Shown: piece after piece, positions 1 through 10,492 of the stretch
How the letters are laid out: the number at the start of each line of letters is the position of its first letter
Position numbering within the stretch: position 1 is the first letter of the stretch
Assembly (NCBI RefSeq): GCF_001999245.1
Contig: NZ_CP019630.1
Location: forward strand, 5,485,001 to 5,549,000
Length of the DNA stretch: 64,000 nucleotides
Direction: 5' to 3'
DNA from: Roseibium algicola
GTDB taxonomy: Bacteria; Pseudomonadota; Alphaproteobacteria; Rhizobiales; Stappiaceae
Notes under the pieces: model-generated
Database searches by the model: none
What the model saw: the letters and a program-made list of their open reading frames with translations, nothing else
What the model was told of the DNA's origin: nothing
Translations under genes and position numbers: made by a program

Positions 1-227
1 AAAACGTGATTGTTATCTTGATGTCTATCGAACTGCTGCTGCTGTCGGTGAACATCAACTTTGTCGCCTTTTCGTCGTTCCTCGGCGACATGATGGGCCA
101 GATCTTCACCATGCTGGTTCTCACCGTGGCTGCCGCAGAGGCCGCCATCGGCCTTGCGATCCTGGTGGTCTTCCACCGGAACCGCGGCTCCATCGCCGTG
201 GAAGACGTCAACGTGATGAAAGGGTAG
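1..227 (+). CDS. nuoK: NADH-quinone oxidoreductase subunit K (3' part)
   Basis: C-terminal part of NuoK, a small membrane subunit of respiratory complex I homologous to MrpC antiporter subunits. The reading frame is already open at the left edge (an AAC codon at 3-5), so the gene starts outside the window; NuoK is normally about 100 residues and roughly 74 are present. The segment following the edge matches the second helix of NuoK with its membrane-embedded glutamate ([18 protein letters not shown]), and a third helix follows with another buried Glu ([11 protein letters not shown]). The stop lies 6 bases before nuoL, as in a canonical nuo operon. Identification is firm; only the start is missing. 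Confidence 0.95.
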   Translation, partial: NVIVILMSIELLLLSVNINFVAFSSFLGDMMGQIFTMLVLTVAAAEAAIGLAILVVFHRNRGSIAVEDVNVMKG

Positions 228-233
228 GAGCTG

Positions 234-2237
234 ATGTATTCCGCAATCCTGTTCCTGCCGCTGATCGGCTTCCTGATCGCCGGTCTTTTCGGCCGCGCCA
301 TCGGCGCCAAGACCAGTGAATATATTACGAGTGGTCTCCTGATCCTCGCTGCGCTGCTGTCCTGGATCACTTTCTTCGGGTTCTGGCTCGGCGGCTCGGA
401 AATGCAGATCGTCGATCTGTTCCGCTGGATCGATACCGGTGATCTGAAGGTGTCCTGGTCCATCAGGGTCGACACGCTGACCGCTGTGATGCTGATCGTC
501 GTGACCACTGTGTCCGCGCTCGTGCATGTCTACTCAATCGGGTACATGCACCATGACCCGCATCGGCCGCGTTTCTTCGCCTATCTGTCGCTTTTCACCT
601 TCGCGATGCTGTCGCTGGTGACGGCAGACAACCTTTTGCAGATGTTCTTCGGCTGGGAAGGTGTGGGCCTTGCCTCCTATCTTCTGATCGGCTTCTGGTA
701 TCAGAAACCGTCCGCAAATGCGGCCGCCATCAAGGCATTCGTCGTCAACCGCGTTGGTGACTTCGGATTTGCGCTCGGCATCTTCGGCGTCTTCTATCTG
801 TTCCAGAGCATCGAGTTCACCACCATCTTCAACGACGCGCCGTCCTTCATCCAGGAGCACGGCGAGGTGATGACTTTCCTCGGCTACCATCTTGATCCGC
901 ATGCAGCGATGACGGTTGTCTGCCTGCTGCTGTTCATGGGAGCCATGGGCAAGTCGGCGCAGTTCCTGCTGCACACCTGGCTGCCGGACGCCATGGAAGG
1001 CCCGACACCCGTGTCCGCGCTTATCCATGCCGCGACGATGGTGACCGCCGGTGTCTTCATGGTGGCTCGTCTGTCACCGCTGATGGAACTTTCGCACACC
1101 GCGTTGACGGTCATCGTGTTCTTTGGTGCAACGACGGCCTTCTTCGCCGCAACTGTCGGTCTGGTGCAGAACGACATCAAGCGTGTGATCGCCTATTCGA
1201 CCTGTTCGCAGCTCGGGTACATGTTCGTTGCACTTGGCGTCGGTGCCTATTCGATCGGTATCTTCCACCTGTTTACCCACGCCTTCTTCAAGGCGCTGCT
1301 GTTCCTATGCGCCGGTTCGGTGATCCACGCCGTTTCCGACGAGCAGGACATGCGCAAGATGGGTGGTCTTCGGAAGCATATTCCGATTACCTACTGGACG
1401 ATGATGATCGGAACGCTGGCCCTTACGGGTGTGGGCATTCCATTCACCCATATCGGTTTCGCCGGCTTCATTTCCAAGGATGCGATCATCGAGGCAGCCT
1501 TTGCCGGTTCCGTGGGTGAACACGCCAATCCGATGGCCCTCTACGGCTTCTGGATGACTGTTATCGCTGCTGCGCTGACGTCGTTCTATTCCTGGCGCTT
1601 GACGTTCATGACCTTCCACGGCAAGCCGCGTGCGCCTGTCGATGTGATGAAACACGTACATGAATCTCCGCTGGTGATGACCGTGCCGCTGTTCATCCTG
1701 TCCATCGGCGCTGTGCTGGCGGGCATGGTCTTCTACGGTTCGTTCTACGGCGAAGGTTATGCAGAGTTCTGGAAGGGCGCACTGTTCAACAGTGAAACCA
1801 ACCACATCCTGCATGCCATGCACGAAGTTCCTGGCTGGGTGAAGGTGTCCCCGTTCGTCATGATGGTGCTCGGCTTCCTGGTTGCCTACCAGTTCTACAT
1901 CCGCTCTCCGGAAATGCCGAAGCAGCTGGCGGAGCGCCATTCCGGCCTCTACCAGTTCCTGCTCAACAAGTGGTACTTCGACGAGCTTTATAACTTCATC
2001 TTTATCCGTCCTGCCATGTGGCTCGGCCGGGTCCTCTGGAAGAAGGGCGATGGCACCGTGATCGACGGGTATGGCCCGAACGGTGTTGCTTCCCGTGTTC
2101 AGAATGTGACCGCCTGGGTCGTCCGCCTGCAGACCGGATATCTCTATCACTATGCATTTGCGATGCTGATCGGTGTGGCTGCGCTTATCACCTGGTCGAT
2201 GTTCACCGGTGCAGGCACCGGCGGGGGTGCACACTAA
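234..2237 (+). CDS. nuoL: NADH-quinone oxidoreductase subunit L
   Basis: Large antiporter-like subunit (667 residues) at the distal end of the complex I membrane arm, involved in proton pumping. It is built almost entirely of transmembrane helices. Characteristic NuoL signatures are visible: [19 protein letters not shown] near residues 138-157, the [24 protein letters not shown] block around 248-272 and the conserved Lys-containing helices. The C-terminal region corresponds to the long lateral helix and final membrane anchor. Six bases separate it from nuoK, and its TAA stop overlaps the nuoM ATG by one base, which indicates translational coupling within the nuo operon. Confidence 0.97.
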   Translation: MYSAILFLPLIGFLIAGLFGRAIGAKTSEYITSGLLILAALLSWITFFGFWLGGSEMQIVDLFRWIDTGDLKVSWSIRVDTLTAVMLIVVTTVSALVHVYSIGYMHHDPHRPRFFAYLSLFTFAMLSLVTADNLLQMFFGWEGVGLASYLLIGFWYQKPSANAAAIKAFVVNRVGDFGFALGIFGVFYLFQSIEFTTIFNDAPSFIQEHGEVMTFLGYHLDPHAAMTVVCLLLFMGAMGKSAQFLLHTWLPDAMEGPTPVSALIHAATMVTAGVFMVARLSPLMELSHTALTVIVFFGATTAFFAATVGLVQNDIKRVIAYSTCSQLGYMFVALGVGAYSIGIFHLFTHAFFKALLFLCAGSVIHAVSDEQDMRKMGGLRKHIPITYWTMMIGTLALTGVGIPFTHIGFAGFISKDAIIEAAFAGSVGEHANPMALYGFWMTVIAAALTSFYSWRLTFMTFHGKPRAPVDVMKHVHESPLVMTVPLFILSIGAVLAGMVFYGSFYGEGYAEFWKGALFNSETNHILHAMHEVPGWVKVSPFVMMVLGFLVAYQFYIRSPEMPKQLAERHSGLYQFLLNKWYFDELYNFIFIRPAMWLGRVLWKKGDGTVIDGYGPNGVASRVQNVTAWVVRLQTGYLYHYAFAMLIGVAALITWSMFTGAGTGGGAH

Positions 2238-3763
2238 TGATTGACTGGCCAATTCTGTCACTCACGACGTTCTTGCCGCTGCTGGGCGTGCTCTTCATTC
2301 TCCTAGTTCCGGGGAATGACGAGGGCAGCAAGAAGAACATCCGGATGGTCGCTCTTGTGACCACCTCGGTGACCTTCCTTCTGTCGCTGTTCATCTGGGG
2401 CAATTTCGACTACGCCAATTCCGGCTTCCAGTTCGTGGAACACCGGGAATGGCTTGGAAGCAACATCAGCTACCGCATGGGCGTTGACGGTATTTCCGTC
2501 CTCTTCGTGATCCTTACGACCTTCCTGATGCCGTTCTGCATCCTGGCCTCCTGGGACAGCGTGCAGAAGCGGGTAAAGGAATACATGATTGCCTTCCTCG
2601 TTCTGGAAACGCTGATGATCGGCGTCTTCTGCGCGCTGGACCTGGTCGTGTTCTACGTGTTCTTCGAAGCTGGCCTCATTCCGATGTTCCTGATCATCGG
2701 TGTGTGGGGCGGGGCGCGCAGGGTCTATGCATCCTACAAGTTCTTCCTGTACACGCTGCTCGGCTCGGTGCTGATGCTGATCGCGATCATGGCGATGTAC
2801 TGGAACGCAGGCACCACCAACATTGAAGCGCTCCTGGCGCATCAGTTCCCGGGCGGGATGCAAACATGGCTGTGGCTGGCCTTCTTCGCGAGCTTTGCCG
2901 TGAAGATGCCAATGTGGCCGGTGCATACCTGGTTGCCGGACGCACACGTGGAAGCACCGACCGCCGGTTCCGTCATTCTGGCGGGCGTGCTCCTGAAGCT
3001 CGGCGGCTACGGCTTCCTGCGCTTCTCCCTGCCGATGTTCCCGCTTGCCTCCGACATGTTCGCACCCTTCGTGTTCACATTGTCTGTGGTTGCGATCATC
3101 TACACGTCGCTGGTGGCGCTTGCCCAGGAAGACATCAAGAAACTGATCGCCTATTCATCGGTCGCACACATGGGCTACGTGACCATGGGCATCTTCACGA
3201 TGACGGAGCAGGGTGTGCAGGGTGGTATCTTCCAGATGCTTTCCCACGGCATTGTTTCCGGTGCGCTTTTCCTTTGTGTAGGCGTTATCTACGACCGGAT
3301 GCATACCCGCGAAATCGCTGCCTATGGCGGTCTGGTCAACCGGATGCCGAAGTATGCGGTTGCGTTCCTGATTTTCACCATGGCCAACGTCGGCCTGCCA
3401 GGTACTTCCGGGTTCGTTGGGGAAATCCTGACGCTGATGGGGGCGTTCCAGGTCAATTCGTGGGTGGCGTTCTTTGCTACCACCGGTGTGATCCTGTCAG
3501 CTGCCTACGCGCTCTATCTCTATCGCCGCGTCGTCTTCGGCGCGCTGGAGAAGGAAAGCCTCAAGTCGATCCTCGACCTGAACCTCAGGGAAAAGGTTAT
3601 CCTGATCCCCATGATCATCCTGACGATCTTCTTCGGCTTCTATCCGATGGCGATCCTGGATGTGACACAGGGTGCGGTCGACAATCTCATCAATCAATAC
3701 ACCGCGGCGCTCGACGCGGCTGGCGTTGTCCAGCACGCAGCGTCTGCCGCGGCGGCCCACTAG
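2237..3763 (+). CDS. nuoM: NADH-quinone oxidoreductase subunit M
   Basis: Antiporter-like complex I subunit (508 residues from the ATG at 2237), homologous to NuoL and NuoN and to MrpD. The start is fixed by the TAATG overlap with nuoL; the frame is open further upstream inside nuoL, but that extension is arginine- and cysteine-rich and unrelated to NuoM. Visible family motifs are [17 protein letters not shown], the [18 protein letters not shown] helix with the proton-relay Glu, and [20 protein letters not shown] with its essential Lys. An alanine/histidine tail ends the protein. Followed after 22 bases by nuoN. Confidence 0.97.
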   Translation: MIDWPILSLTTFLPLLGVLFILLVPGNDEGSKKNIRMVALVTTSVTFLLSLFIWGNFDYANSGFQFVEHREWLGSNISYRMGVDGISVLFVILTTFLMPFCILASWDSVQKRVKEYMIAFLVLETLMIGVFCALDLVVFYVFFEAGLIPMFLIIGVWGGARRVYASYKFFLYTLLGSVLMLIAIMAMYWNAGTTNIEALLAHQFPGGMQTWLWLAFFASFAVKMPMWPVHTWLPDAHVEAPTAGSVILAGVLLKLGGYGFLRFSLPMFPLASDMFAPFVFTLSVVAIIYTSLVALAQEDIKKLIAYSSVAHMGYVTMGIFTMTEQGVQGGIFQMLSHGIVSGALFLCVGVIYDRMHTREIAAYGGLVNRMPKYAVAFLIFTMANVGLPGTSGFVGEILTLMGAFQVNSWVAFFATTGVILSAAYALYLYRRVVFGALEKESLKSILDLNLREKVILIPMIILTIFFGFYPMAILDVTQGAVDNLINQYTAALDAAGVVQHAASAAAAH

Positions 3764-3785
3764 GTTTCGAGGACGAGACAGAGCT

Positions 3786-5225
3786 ATGTCTGAATTGACC
3801 CTATTGCCAGATCTCAAGCCGGTACTGCCGGAGATCATCCTGGCCCTCGGAGCCATGGTGCTGCTGATGATCGGCGCCTTTGGCGGCAAGCGCGTCAGCT
3901 ACGCCGTCTTCGGTGGAGCAATGGGCCTGCTCGGCGGCACCTTCCTGGTGCTTCTGTTCGTGCCGGCCTTTGGTGAAACGTTCGGCGGTTCGTTCGTTCT
4001 GGACGATTTCGCCTACTTGCTCAAACTGCTGGTGCTGGCAGGTTCGTTCTTTGCCATCGCCATGTCCTGGGCCTACGCCAAGAGCCAGTCCTTCGACCAT
4101 TTCGAGTATCCGATCCTGATCGTTCTTGCGACGCTCGGCATGATGCTGATGCTGTCGGCGAATGACATGATCGCACTTTATCTCGGCCTGGAACTGCAGA
4201 GCCTTTCGCTCTACGTCGTTGCCGCCATCAACCGGGACAGCGTGCGCTCGACCGAAGCCGGCCTGAAGTACTTCGTGCTGGGCGCGCTGTCGTCGGGCAT
4301 GCTGCTCTATGGCATGTCGCTTGTTTACGGCTTCACCGGGCAGGTGGCCTTCGAGGGTATCGCGGAATCGCTGTCCCACGATGGCGCTTCCATCGGACTG
4401 GTGATCGGCCTGACCTTCATTCTTGCCGGTCTTGCCTTCAAGATTTCCGCGGTTCCGTTCCACATGTGGACGCCGGATGTCTATGAAGGGGCGCCAACCC
4501 CGGTTACCGCATTCCTCGCCGCTGCACCGAAAGTTGCTGCTATGGGCATGCTGGTCCGGATCGTGATCGAGGCCTTCCAGCCGGTTACCAACGACTGGCA
4601 GCAGATCATCGTGTTCGTGTCGATCGCATCGATGGCACTCGGAGCCTTCGCGGCTATCGGTCAGCACAACCTGAAACGACTGATGGCCTATTCGTCCATC
4701 GGTCACATGGGCTACGCGCTGGTGGGTCTTGCTGCCGGCACCCAGACAGGTGTCGAAGGCGTCATTTTCTACATGATCGCCTACATGGGCATGACGCTTG
4801 GTGTCTTCGCCTGCATCCTGTCCATGCGCCGCAAGGATGGCATGGTCGAGGAGATCGGTGATCTGGCCGGACTGTCCCAGACAAACCTGCCGATGGCAAT
4901 CCTGCTGGGTCTGCTGATGTTCTCGCTCGCCGGTATTCCGCCGCTGGTCGGTTTCTTCGGCAAGTGGTACGTGTTCAGCGCGGCCGTCGAGGCCGGTCTC
5001 TTCCCGCTGGCCGTGATCGGCGTGGTCGCGTCGGTAGTAGGTGCCTATTACTACCTGCGGATCGTCAAGGTCATGTTCTTCGACGAACCTGTTGAAGGTT
5101 TCGAGGCCATGCCGATGGAGCTGCGCGTGGTACTGGGCCTGTCGAGTGTTTTCGTGATCTTCTTCTGGCTGGCACCGGGACAGATCGTCAGCGCGGCCAG
5201 CTCTGCTGCCCAGTCGCTGTTCTGA
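3786..5225 (+). CDS. nuoN: NADH-quinone oxidoreductase subunit N
   Basis: Third antiporter-like subunit of complex I (479 residues from the ATG at 3786), completing the membrane arm. The chosen start gives the expected N-terminus ([20 protein letters not shown]) and is preceded by GAGAC/AGAG purines; upstream in-frame codons overlap nuoM and look like noise. Motifs include [40 protein letters not shown] and [19 protein letters not shown], all standard for NuoN/MrpD-type helices. It is the last nuo gene here; birA follows after 8 bases and is probably cotranscribed, as in other Rhizobiales. Confidence 0.97.
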   Translation: MSELTLLPDLKPVLPEIILALGAMVLLMIGAFGGKRVSYAVFGGAMGLLGGTFLVLLFVPAFGETFGGSFVLDDFAYLLKLLVLAGSFFAIAMSWAYAKSQSFDHFEYPILIVLATLGMMLMLSANDMIALYLGLELQSLSLYVVAAINRDSVRSTEAGLKYFVLGALSSGMLLYGMSLVYGFTGQVAFEGIAESLSHDGASIGLVIGLTFILAGLAFKISAVPFHMWTPDVYEGAPTPVTAFLAAAPKVAAMGMLVRIVIEAFQPVTNDWQQIIVFVSIASMALGAFAAIGQHNLKRLMAYSSIGHMGYALVGLAAGTQTGVEGVIFYMIAYMGMTLGVFACILSMRRKDGMVEEIGDLAGLSQTNLPMAILLGLLMFSLAGIPPLVGFFGKWYVFSAAVEAGLFPLAVIGVVASVVGAYYYLRIVKVMFFDEPVEGFEAMPMELRVVLGLSSVFVIFFWLAPGQIVSAASSAAQSLF

Positions 5226-5233
5226 TCGATCGC

Positions 5234-6007
5234 ATGACAAGTTATGGACATGAACGTCCGGCGCCAGGTGCGCCGGACTTTCGCTTTGTGGAGCTGGAAA
5301 CTGTCGGCTCCACGAATTCGCTGTGTTTCGACAAGGCACGGCAAGGGGACGCCGGTCATCTGTGGATCAGGGCAGACGAGCAGACCACAGGTCGTGGGCG
5401 CCGCGGGCGTGACTGGTCCTCACCGATAGGCAACATGTTCGCCAGCCTGCTTCTGATCGACCCAAAACCGGCTGAACGGATCGGCGAATTGCCGCTTGCT
5501 GCTGCCGTTGCATTGGCGGAAGCCGTTGACAAAGCCGCAGGTACACTGCAACTGGTAAGCCTGAAATGGCCAAACGACCTGCTTGTAGAGGGCTCGAAAC
5601 TTTCCGGCATCCTGCTGGAGGCTGAAACGCTTAACGATGGCCGGCAGGCAGTTGTCCTTGGTTTCGGTGTCAATTGTGTTTCCCACCCGCCGTTGTCCTT
5701 GTATCAGGCGACGGATCTCAGGAGCTTGGGCTATCAGGTAACAGCTGAACGGTTGTTCGAATGTCTTGCGGAGACGCTGGCGGACAACCTGTCTCGCTGG
5801 CAGCAACCGGGCGGCTTTGAAGGAATTCGCCGAGCCTGGCTGAAACGGGCGGCACATCTGGGCAAGACCATAACGGTTCGGACTGCCCAGGAAGAAATTA
5901 CCGGCACTTTTGCCGATTTGGACGCGCGCGGCCACCTGGTCCTGAAACAGGATGGTGGCGGTGAGCGAACGATTTATGCGGGTGATGTGTTTTTGCCTGG
6001 CGCTTGA
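5234..6007 (+). CDS. birA: Biotin--[acetyl-CoA-carboxylase] ligase
   Basis: Biotin protein ligase (257 residues): activates biotin to biotinyl-AMP and transfers it to the lysine of biotin carboxyl carrier proteins. The biotin-binding glycine/arginine loop GRGRRGR is at residues 53-59, KWPND at 111-115 and KLSGILLE at 122-129, followed by the small C-terminal domain. No N-terminal winged-helix domain is present, so this is the monofunctional, non-repressor form. It lies 8 bases after nuoN and 42 bases before rnj, inside the conserved alphaproteobacterial nuo-birA-rnj block. Start at ATG 5234; an alternative start is not obvious. Confidence 0.93.
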   Translation: MTSYGHERPAPGAPDFRFVELETVGSTNSLCFDKARQGDAGHLWIRADEQTTGRGRRGRDWSSPIGNMFASLLLIDPKPAERIGELPLAAAVALAEAVDKAAGTLQLVSLKWPNDLLVEGSKLSGILLEAETLNDGRQAVVLGFGVNCVSHPPLSLYQATDLRSLGYQVTAERLFECLAETLADNLSRWQQPGGFEGIRRAWLKRAAHLGKTITVRTAQEEITGTFADLDARGHLVLKQDGGGERTIYAGDVFLPGA

Positions 6008-6049
6008 GCGCCGGGCCGTTGCCCGATCTGACGTTTAAAGGAGCAATCC

Positions 6050-7735
6050 ATGGCTTCGGCCAAGAAAAACAACAACAACAACGACATCGTGTTTCTGCCC
6101 CTGGGCGGGGTCGGCGAAATCGGCATGAACCTCGGTTTGTACGGCTATGGTCCGGAAGATGACCGGACATGGCTGATCGTCGACTGTGGTGTGAGTTTCG
6201 CCGGACCGGAGCTTCCGGGCATCGACGTAGTCGTTCCGGACATCAAGTTCCTGGAAGATGAAGTCGACAATATCGCCGGTATGGTGATTACCCACGCACA
6301 TGAAGACCATTACGGCGGGATCCTGCATCTGTGGCCCTTCCTGAAGGTACCGGTCTATGCAACGGCCTTCACTGCCGGTCTGCTCGCAGCCAAGACGGAA
6401 AGCGAGCCGGGAGCAGAAGAGGTTCCGGTGACGGTGGTGAAGCAGGGCGAGCGCCACAAGATTGGTCCGTTTGATGTCGAATTTGTTGCGATGGCGCACT
6501 CCATTCCGGAGCCCTGCGCGCTGGCGATCCGCACGCCTGCCGGCATGGTTCTGCACACCGGCGACTGGAAGATCGACAGGACGCCTGGCGTCGGCCTTCC
6601 CATCGATCTGGACCGGCTTGCCGAGCTCGGCCGGGAAGGGGTGATGGCGCTTGTCTGTGACAGTACCAATGCAATTCGTGACGGTGTCAGCCCCAGCGAG
6701 GCAGATGTTGCCGTCGAGCTGAAAAAAGTTATGGCAAAGGCCAGCAAGCGAATTGCGGTCACCACCTTTGCATCCAACGTCGCCCGCATTCGGGCGATTG
6801 CGGAAGCAGCCGCGGCGAACGACCGCGACATGGTGATTGTCGGCCGCTCTATGCACCGGGTGATCGAGGTTGCCGGAGAGCTTGGCTATCTGGATGGACT
6901 GAAGCCGTTTCACGATGAAGAGGCCTATGGCTACCTGCCGCGGGAAAAGACCGTGCTTTTGTGCACGGGATCGCAAGGCGAAGCCCGCGCTGCCCTCGCC
7001 AGGATCGCAGCCGGCGACCATCGCAACATCGCGCTGTCAAAGGGCGATATGGTCATCTTTTCTTCGCGCACGATCCCCGGCAACGAGAAAGCCGTTGGTG
7101 AGGTGCTGAACAACCTTGCCGACAAGGATGTCGACATCATCACCGACCGTGACGCCCTTGTGCATGTGTCCGGTCACCCGCGCAGGGGCGAGCTGGAGCA
7201 GCTTTACAAACTGGTCCAGCCGAAAGTCGTGCTTCCCGTCCACGGGGAACCGTTGCATCTTGCCGCCCACGCCGCGTTCGCAAAGGACCTCGGGGTGCCT
7301 GAAGTGGTGCGCGGCAAGAACGGGGACATCATCCGCCTGAGTGCGGGGCGTGCCGGCATCATCGACGAGGCGCCGTCAGGCATCCTGGTGAAAGACGGCG
7401 ATATCCTGGACGATCCGGAAGTCACCGGCGTCAAGGAACGGCGCAAGCTTTCGTTTGCGGGCGCTGCGGTGATCGCGCTGGTGGTCAACCGATCCGGGGA
7501 GCTGCTGGACGACCCCAATGTTGTCCTGTTGGGCTTGCCGGACACGGATGATGAAGGTGATCCGATGGAGGACATCGTCATCAAGGCTGTCAGGGGCGCT
7601 GTTACCAGCATCCCGAAGAACCGGCGCAAGGACAAGGATCTGGTTGCGGAGGCTGCGCGCCGTGCAGCCCGGTCCGAGATCCTGAACGTCTGGGGCAAAA
7701 AGACGCTCTGCAAGGTGATGGTGACCCAACTATAG
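6050..7735 (+). CDS. rnj: Ribonuclease J
   Basis: RNase J (561 residues), a metallo-beta-lactamase/beta-CASP exo- and endoribonuclease that acts in rRNA maturation and mRNA turnover in the cytoplasm. The zinc motif THAHEDHYGG starts at residue 81, with His82, His84, Asp86 and His87 as ligands; later ligands sit in MAHSIPEP and the VCDSTNA segment, and the beta-CASP/C-terminal part contains SGHPRRGE and PVHGEP. The ATG at 6050 follows an AAAGGAGC ribosome-binding site. The N-terminus carries a short lysine/asparagine run (six Asn in a row interrupted only by Asp after them). Located after birA as in related genomes. Confidence 0.95.
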   Translation: MASAKKNNNNNDIVFLPLGGVGEIGMNLGLYGYGPEDDRTWLIVDCGVSFAGPELPGIDVVVPDIKFLEDEVDNIAGMVITHAHEDHYGGILHLWPFLKVPVYATAFTAGLLAAKTESEPGAEEVPVTVVKQGERHKIGPFDVEFVAMAHSIPEPCALAIRTPAGMVLHTGDWKIDRTPGVGLPIDLDRLAELGREGVMALVCDSTNAIRDGVSPSEADVAVELKKVMAKASKRIAVTTFASNVARIRAIAEAAAANDRDMVIVGRSMHRVIEVAGELGYLDGLKPFHDEEAYGYLPREKTVLLCTGSQGEARAALARIAAGDHRNIALSKGDMVIFSSRTIPGNEKAVGEVLNNLADKDVDIITDRDALVHVSGHPRRGELEQLYKLVQPKVVLPVHGEPLHLAAHAAFAKDLGVPEVVRGKNGDIIRLSAGRAGIIDEAPSGILVKDGDILDDPEVTGVKERRKLSFAGAAVIALVVNRSGELLDDPNVVLLGLPDTDDEGDPMEDIVIKAVRGAVTSIPKNRRKDKDLVAEAARRAARSEILNVWGKKTLCKVMVTQL

Positions 7736-7779
7736 TCATCGCGGCGGCCTGAGTGGCCGCTGACAGCGGAGGTTTGCAA

Positions 7780-8184
7780 ATGATCGGACGGCTCAATCAC
7801 GTCGCCATTGCGGTGTCGGATATCGAAGCAGCAACGGCAGTCTACCGGGACACTCTCGGTGCAGAGGTTTCAGCCAGGGAAGAGCAGCCGGACCACGGCG
7901 TCAGCACGGTGTTCATCAACTTGCCGAACACCAAGATCGAGCTGCTTGAGCCACTTGGCGAGAATTCTCCCATTGCAAAGTTCCTGGAAAAGAACCCCTC
8001 AGGTGGCATTCACCACGTTTGCTACGAGGTCGATGACATTATTGCCGCGCGCGACAAGCTGCTGGCAGATGGGGCCCGGGTACTTGGCGACGGTGAGCCG
8101 AAGATAGGGGCGCATGGCAAACCTGTGCTGTTCCTGCATCCCAAGGATTTTCTCGGTACCTTGACCGAACTTGAAGAGGCTTAA
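7780..8184 (+). CDS. mce: Methylmalonyl-CoA epimerase
   Basis: Methylmalonyl-CoA epimerase (134 residues), which interconverts (R)- and (S)-methylmalonyl-CoA in the propionyl-CoA to succinyl-CoA route. It has the two-module VOC (glyoxalase) fold with likely metal ligands His7 (LNHVAIAV), His78 or His79 (GGIHHVCYEVDD) and Glu130 (TLTELEEA). The ATG at 7780 follows GCGGAGG, a good ribosome-binding site; in-frame codons upstream are not needed. It is 44 bases after rnj and 3 bases before the next small gene, so the three are probably one transcript. Confidence 0.93.
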   Translation: MIGRLNHVAIAVSDIEAATAVYRDTLGAEVSAREEQPDHGVSTVFINLPNTKIELLEPLGENSPIAKFLEKNPSGGIHHVCYEVDDIIAARDKLLADGARVLGDGEPKIGAHGKPVLFLHPKDFLGTLTELEEA

Positions 8185-8187
8185 TTC

Positions 8188-8478
8188 ATGTCCATCGCGT
8201 TTGGCATGGCCATCTATTTCATGCTCTGGTGGATCATTCTGTTTGCCATCCTGCCGTTCGGCATGCGCCGGACGCAGGAGGAAGCAGGCGAGGTTGTACC
8301 AGGAACCGAGCCAAGCGCTCCCGAGCAGCCGCGATTCCGTCGGGTAATCATCCTGACCACCATCGTGACTACTGTGGTTTTTGCCGGATACCTCGGTATG
8401 CGCAACTCGGGATTCGGGCTGGACGACATTCCGTTCCTCAACCCGCCAACCGGCAGCTACAGTCACCCGTCCAACTGA
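8188..8478 (+). CDS. DUF1467 family membrane protein
   Basis: Small inner-membrane protein (96 residues) of the DUF1467 family, function unknown. Two hydrophobic segments are evident: residues about 3-26 (MAIYFMLWWIILFAILPFGM) and about 54-72 (IILTTIVTTVVFAGYL). They are separated by a Glu/Pro-rich loop, and a short tail ends in a PPTGSYSHPSN-like stretch. It starts 3 bases after mce and is followed by a strong intrinsic terminator, so it closes the transcription unit. The family regularly sits between mce and proS in alphaproteobacteria; that context is why I assign it rather than any biochemical evidence. Confidence 0.85.
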   Translation: MSIAFGMAIYFMLWWIILFAILPFGMRRTQEEAGEVVPGTEPSAPEQPRFRRVIILTTIVTTVVFAGYLGMRNSGFGLDDIPFLNPPTGSYSHPSN

Positions 8479-8561
8479 CGGGTGCGCCTCCCGGGGCATA
8501 TTTGTTCGGATCCCACGACAAGTCCGCCCGGTTGCAAGAAAACTGACGCTATTCCGCAAAG

Positions 8562-8590
8562 AAAAAAGGCAGAGCCAAGCTCTGCCTTTG
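8562..8590 (+). terminator. Rho-independent terminator after the nuo-birA-rnj-mce unit
   Basis: An 8-bp perfect GC-rich stem (GGCAGAGC at 8568-8575 with GCTCTGCC at 8579-8586), a CAA loop, and flanking A/T runs that extend pairing by three more pairs. It lies 84 bases after the DUF1467 stop codon. Confidence 0.9.
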
Positions 8591-9039
8591 TAAAGTTCCG
8601 CGTCTAAATTCGACCCTGTACCCTTACTGTCCGGTATTCCCGTACAGCTGGGCGGCTGCAAACCAAAAGGTGCGCCTGAGGATCCTTCCTCCCAAGACTC
8701 AGACCGCGATGTCCTTGAGCCTCTTGGCATTTCTGCCAAGGCATCTTTTTGTTATGAAGATGGAAACTAGCGGATTGATTCAGCCTTGTCACCTATTTGT
8801 CGTGCACAGGCTATTTTTTTTGCTTGCCTATTTCCTTGGCGGCAATTGGTACTAAGACCTTAGTTCTGAAGCCGGCAAAAAATTAGGCGGCAAACTTCAG
8901 CAAATACCTGCATTTGCGCGCTATTTTGCCGTCATTTCTGTATAAGGCAGGCATGCCTGCGCAAAGGGCTTGTATTTGGTGGCTGCTTGCGCTTTGACTG
9001 CGCACAAAACAGGCGATGCCCAAGATTGAGAGAACATTC
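8591..9039. other. Intergenic region upstream of proS
   Basis: About 450 bases without a convincing gene. Short open frames occur but lack codon bias or a ribosome-binding site. A TATAAG hexamer at 8941-8946 about 100 bases before proS could be a -10 element, but no properly spaced -35 is visible, so the proS promoter is not assigned. No tRNA or riboswitch is recognisable. Confidence 0.5.
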
Positions 9040-10368
9040 ATGCGTCTTTCCCGTTACTTTCTGCCCATTCTGAAAGAAACACCCAAGGAAGCGGAAATCG
9101 TGTCCCACCGGCTGATGCTGCGTGCCGGCATGATTCGTCAGCAGTCCGCCGGAATCTATTCCTGGTTGCCACTTGGGTTGAAGGTCCTGCGCAAGATCGA
9201 ACGGATCGTCGAAGAAGAACAGGCAAGGGCAGGCGCGATCCAGTTGCTGATGCCGACGATCCAGTCAGCCGATCTGTGGCGTGAGAGTGGCCGGTATGAT
9301 GCCTATGGCAAGGAGATGCTGCGCATCACCGACCGTCACGAGCGGAACATGCTGTTTGGGCCGACAAACGAGGAGATGATCACCGACATCTTCCGTGGCT
9401 ACGTGCGATCCTACAAGGACCTGCCGCTGAACCTCTATCACATCCAGTGGAAGTTCCGTGACGAGGTGCGCCCGCGCTTTGGTGTCATGCGCGGCCGGGA
9501 GTTCCTGATGAAGGATGCCTATTCCTTCGATCTGGACAAGGAATCGGCCCGCCACGCCTATAACCGGATGTTTGTCGCCTACCTGCGCACATTCGCACGC
9601 ATGGGGCTGAAGGCGATCCCGATGAAAGCCGACACCGGCCCGATCGGCGGCGACATGAGCCACGAGTTCATCATTCTTGCCGACACTGGCGAAAGCGAAG
9701 TGTTCTGCGACAAGTCGTTGTTGGAGCTGCCGACGCCTGCGGAAGATACGGACTTCTCCTCCGACCTGACGCCGATCGTGACCGAATGGACGACGCCCTA
9801 CGCGGCAACGGACGAAATGCACGACGAAGCCGCCTTCGGTGCACTGGCTGAAGACACTCGCGTTTCGGCGCGTGGTATCGAAGTCGGTCATATCTTCTAT
9901 TTCGGTACCAAGTACTCCGATGCGATGGGGGCCAAGGTTGCGACAGCAGAAGGCACGGAAGTGCCGGTCCACATGGGCTCCTACGGTGTCGGCGTTTCAC
10001 GCCTTCTTGGCGCCTTGATCGAAGCCAATCATGATGAAAATGGAATCGTCTGGCCGAAATCCGTCGCGCCGTTCCATGTCGGGCTGGTCAATCTGAAGCC
10101 GGGTGACGACCTGACGGATCCGGTGTGTGAAGATCTCTATGCCAAGTTTGAAGCTGCCGGCATCGAGGTTCTTTACGACGATACGGACACCCGGGCCGGT
10201 GCCAAGTTTGCGACGATGGATCTGATTGGCTTGCCGTTCCAGGTCGTTGCCGGGCCGCGTGGACTGAAAGACGGCTTGCTGGAAGTCAAAGACCGGGCAA
10301 CTGGGGAAAAGGAAATGCTTTCTCCAGAAGCCACCTTGAACAAGCTGACGGCGGCATTGACGGACTAA
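9040..10368 (+). CDS. proS: Prolyl-tRNA synthetase (short, alphaproteobacterial form)
   Basis: Class II aminoacyl-tRNA synthetase that charges tRNA-Pro (442 residues from the ATG at 9040). This start gives the family-typical beginning [19 protein letters not shown] and has GAGAG about eight bases upstream; an ATG at 9016 would add eight residues. Class II motif 1 (PTIQSADLW region), motif 2 ([23 protein letters not shown]) and motif 3 ([16 protein letters not shown]) are present. The protein goes straight from motif 2 to motif 3 without the large INS editing domain of E. coli-type ProS, as known for the 440-residue form of Rhizobiales. A C-terminal anticodon-binding domain follows. Confidence 0.95.
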   Translation: MRLSRYFLPILKETPKEAEIVSHRLMLRAGMIRQQSAGIYSWLPLGLKVLRKIERIVEEEQARAGAIQLLMPTIQSADLWRESGRYDAYGKEMLRITDRHERNMLFGPTNEEMITDIFRGYVRSYKDLPLNLYHIQWKFRDEVRPRFGVMRGREFLMKDAYSFDLDKESARHAYNRMFVAYLRTFARMGLKAIPMKADTGPIGGDMSHEFIILADTGESEVFCDKSLLELPTPAEDTDFSSDLTPIVTEWTTPYAATDEMHDEAAFGALAEDTRVSARGIEVGHIFYFGTKYSDAMGAKVATAEGTEVPVHMGSYGVGVSRLLGALIEANHDENGIVWPKSVAPFHVGLVNLKPGDDLTDPVCEDLYAKFEAAGIEVLYDDTDTRAGAKFATMDLIGLPFQVVAGPRGLKDGLLEVKDRATGEKEMLSPEATLNKLTAALTD

Positions 10369-10492
10369 CCAAGTCCGGTGATCCTCTGTGTGGGGATTCG
10401 GTCGCGGCGTCTGCTGCGGCCAGCCGGCCTGCCGGAAATATTTCGGTAGGTGGGCTGTGCTGAATTTGGGGCTGTGCTGAACTGGATGGACA

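Noticed and set aside
1305..2261. Long minus-strand open frame antisense to nuoL
   Set aside because: Mirror of high-GC codon bias in nuoL; no ribosome-binding site, atypical composition, no family resemblance. The same applies to the long antisense frames opposite nuoN, dnaE, tsf/pyrH and gltA/gltX.
8670..8855. 61-codon plus-strand frame before proS
   Set aside because: No ribosome-binding site and no conserved features; lies in the non-coding gap after a terminator.
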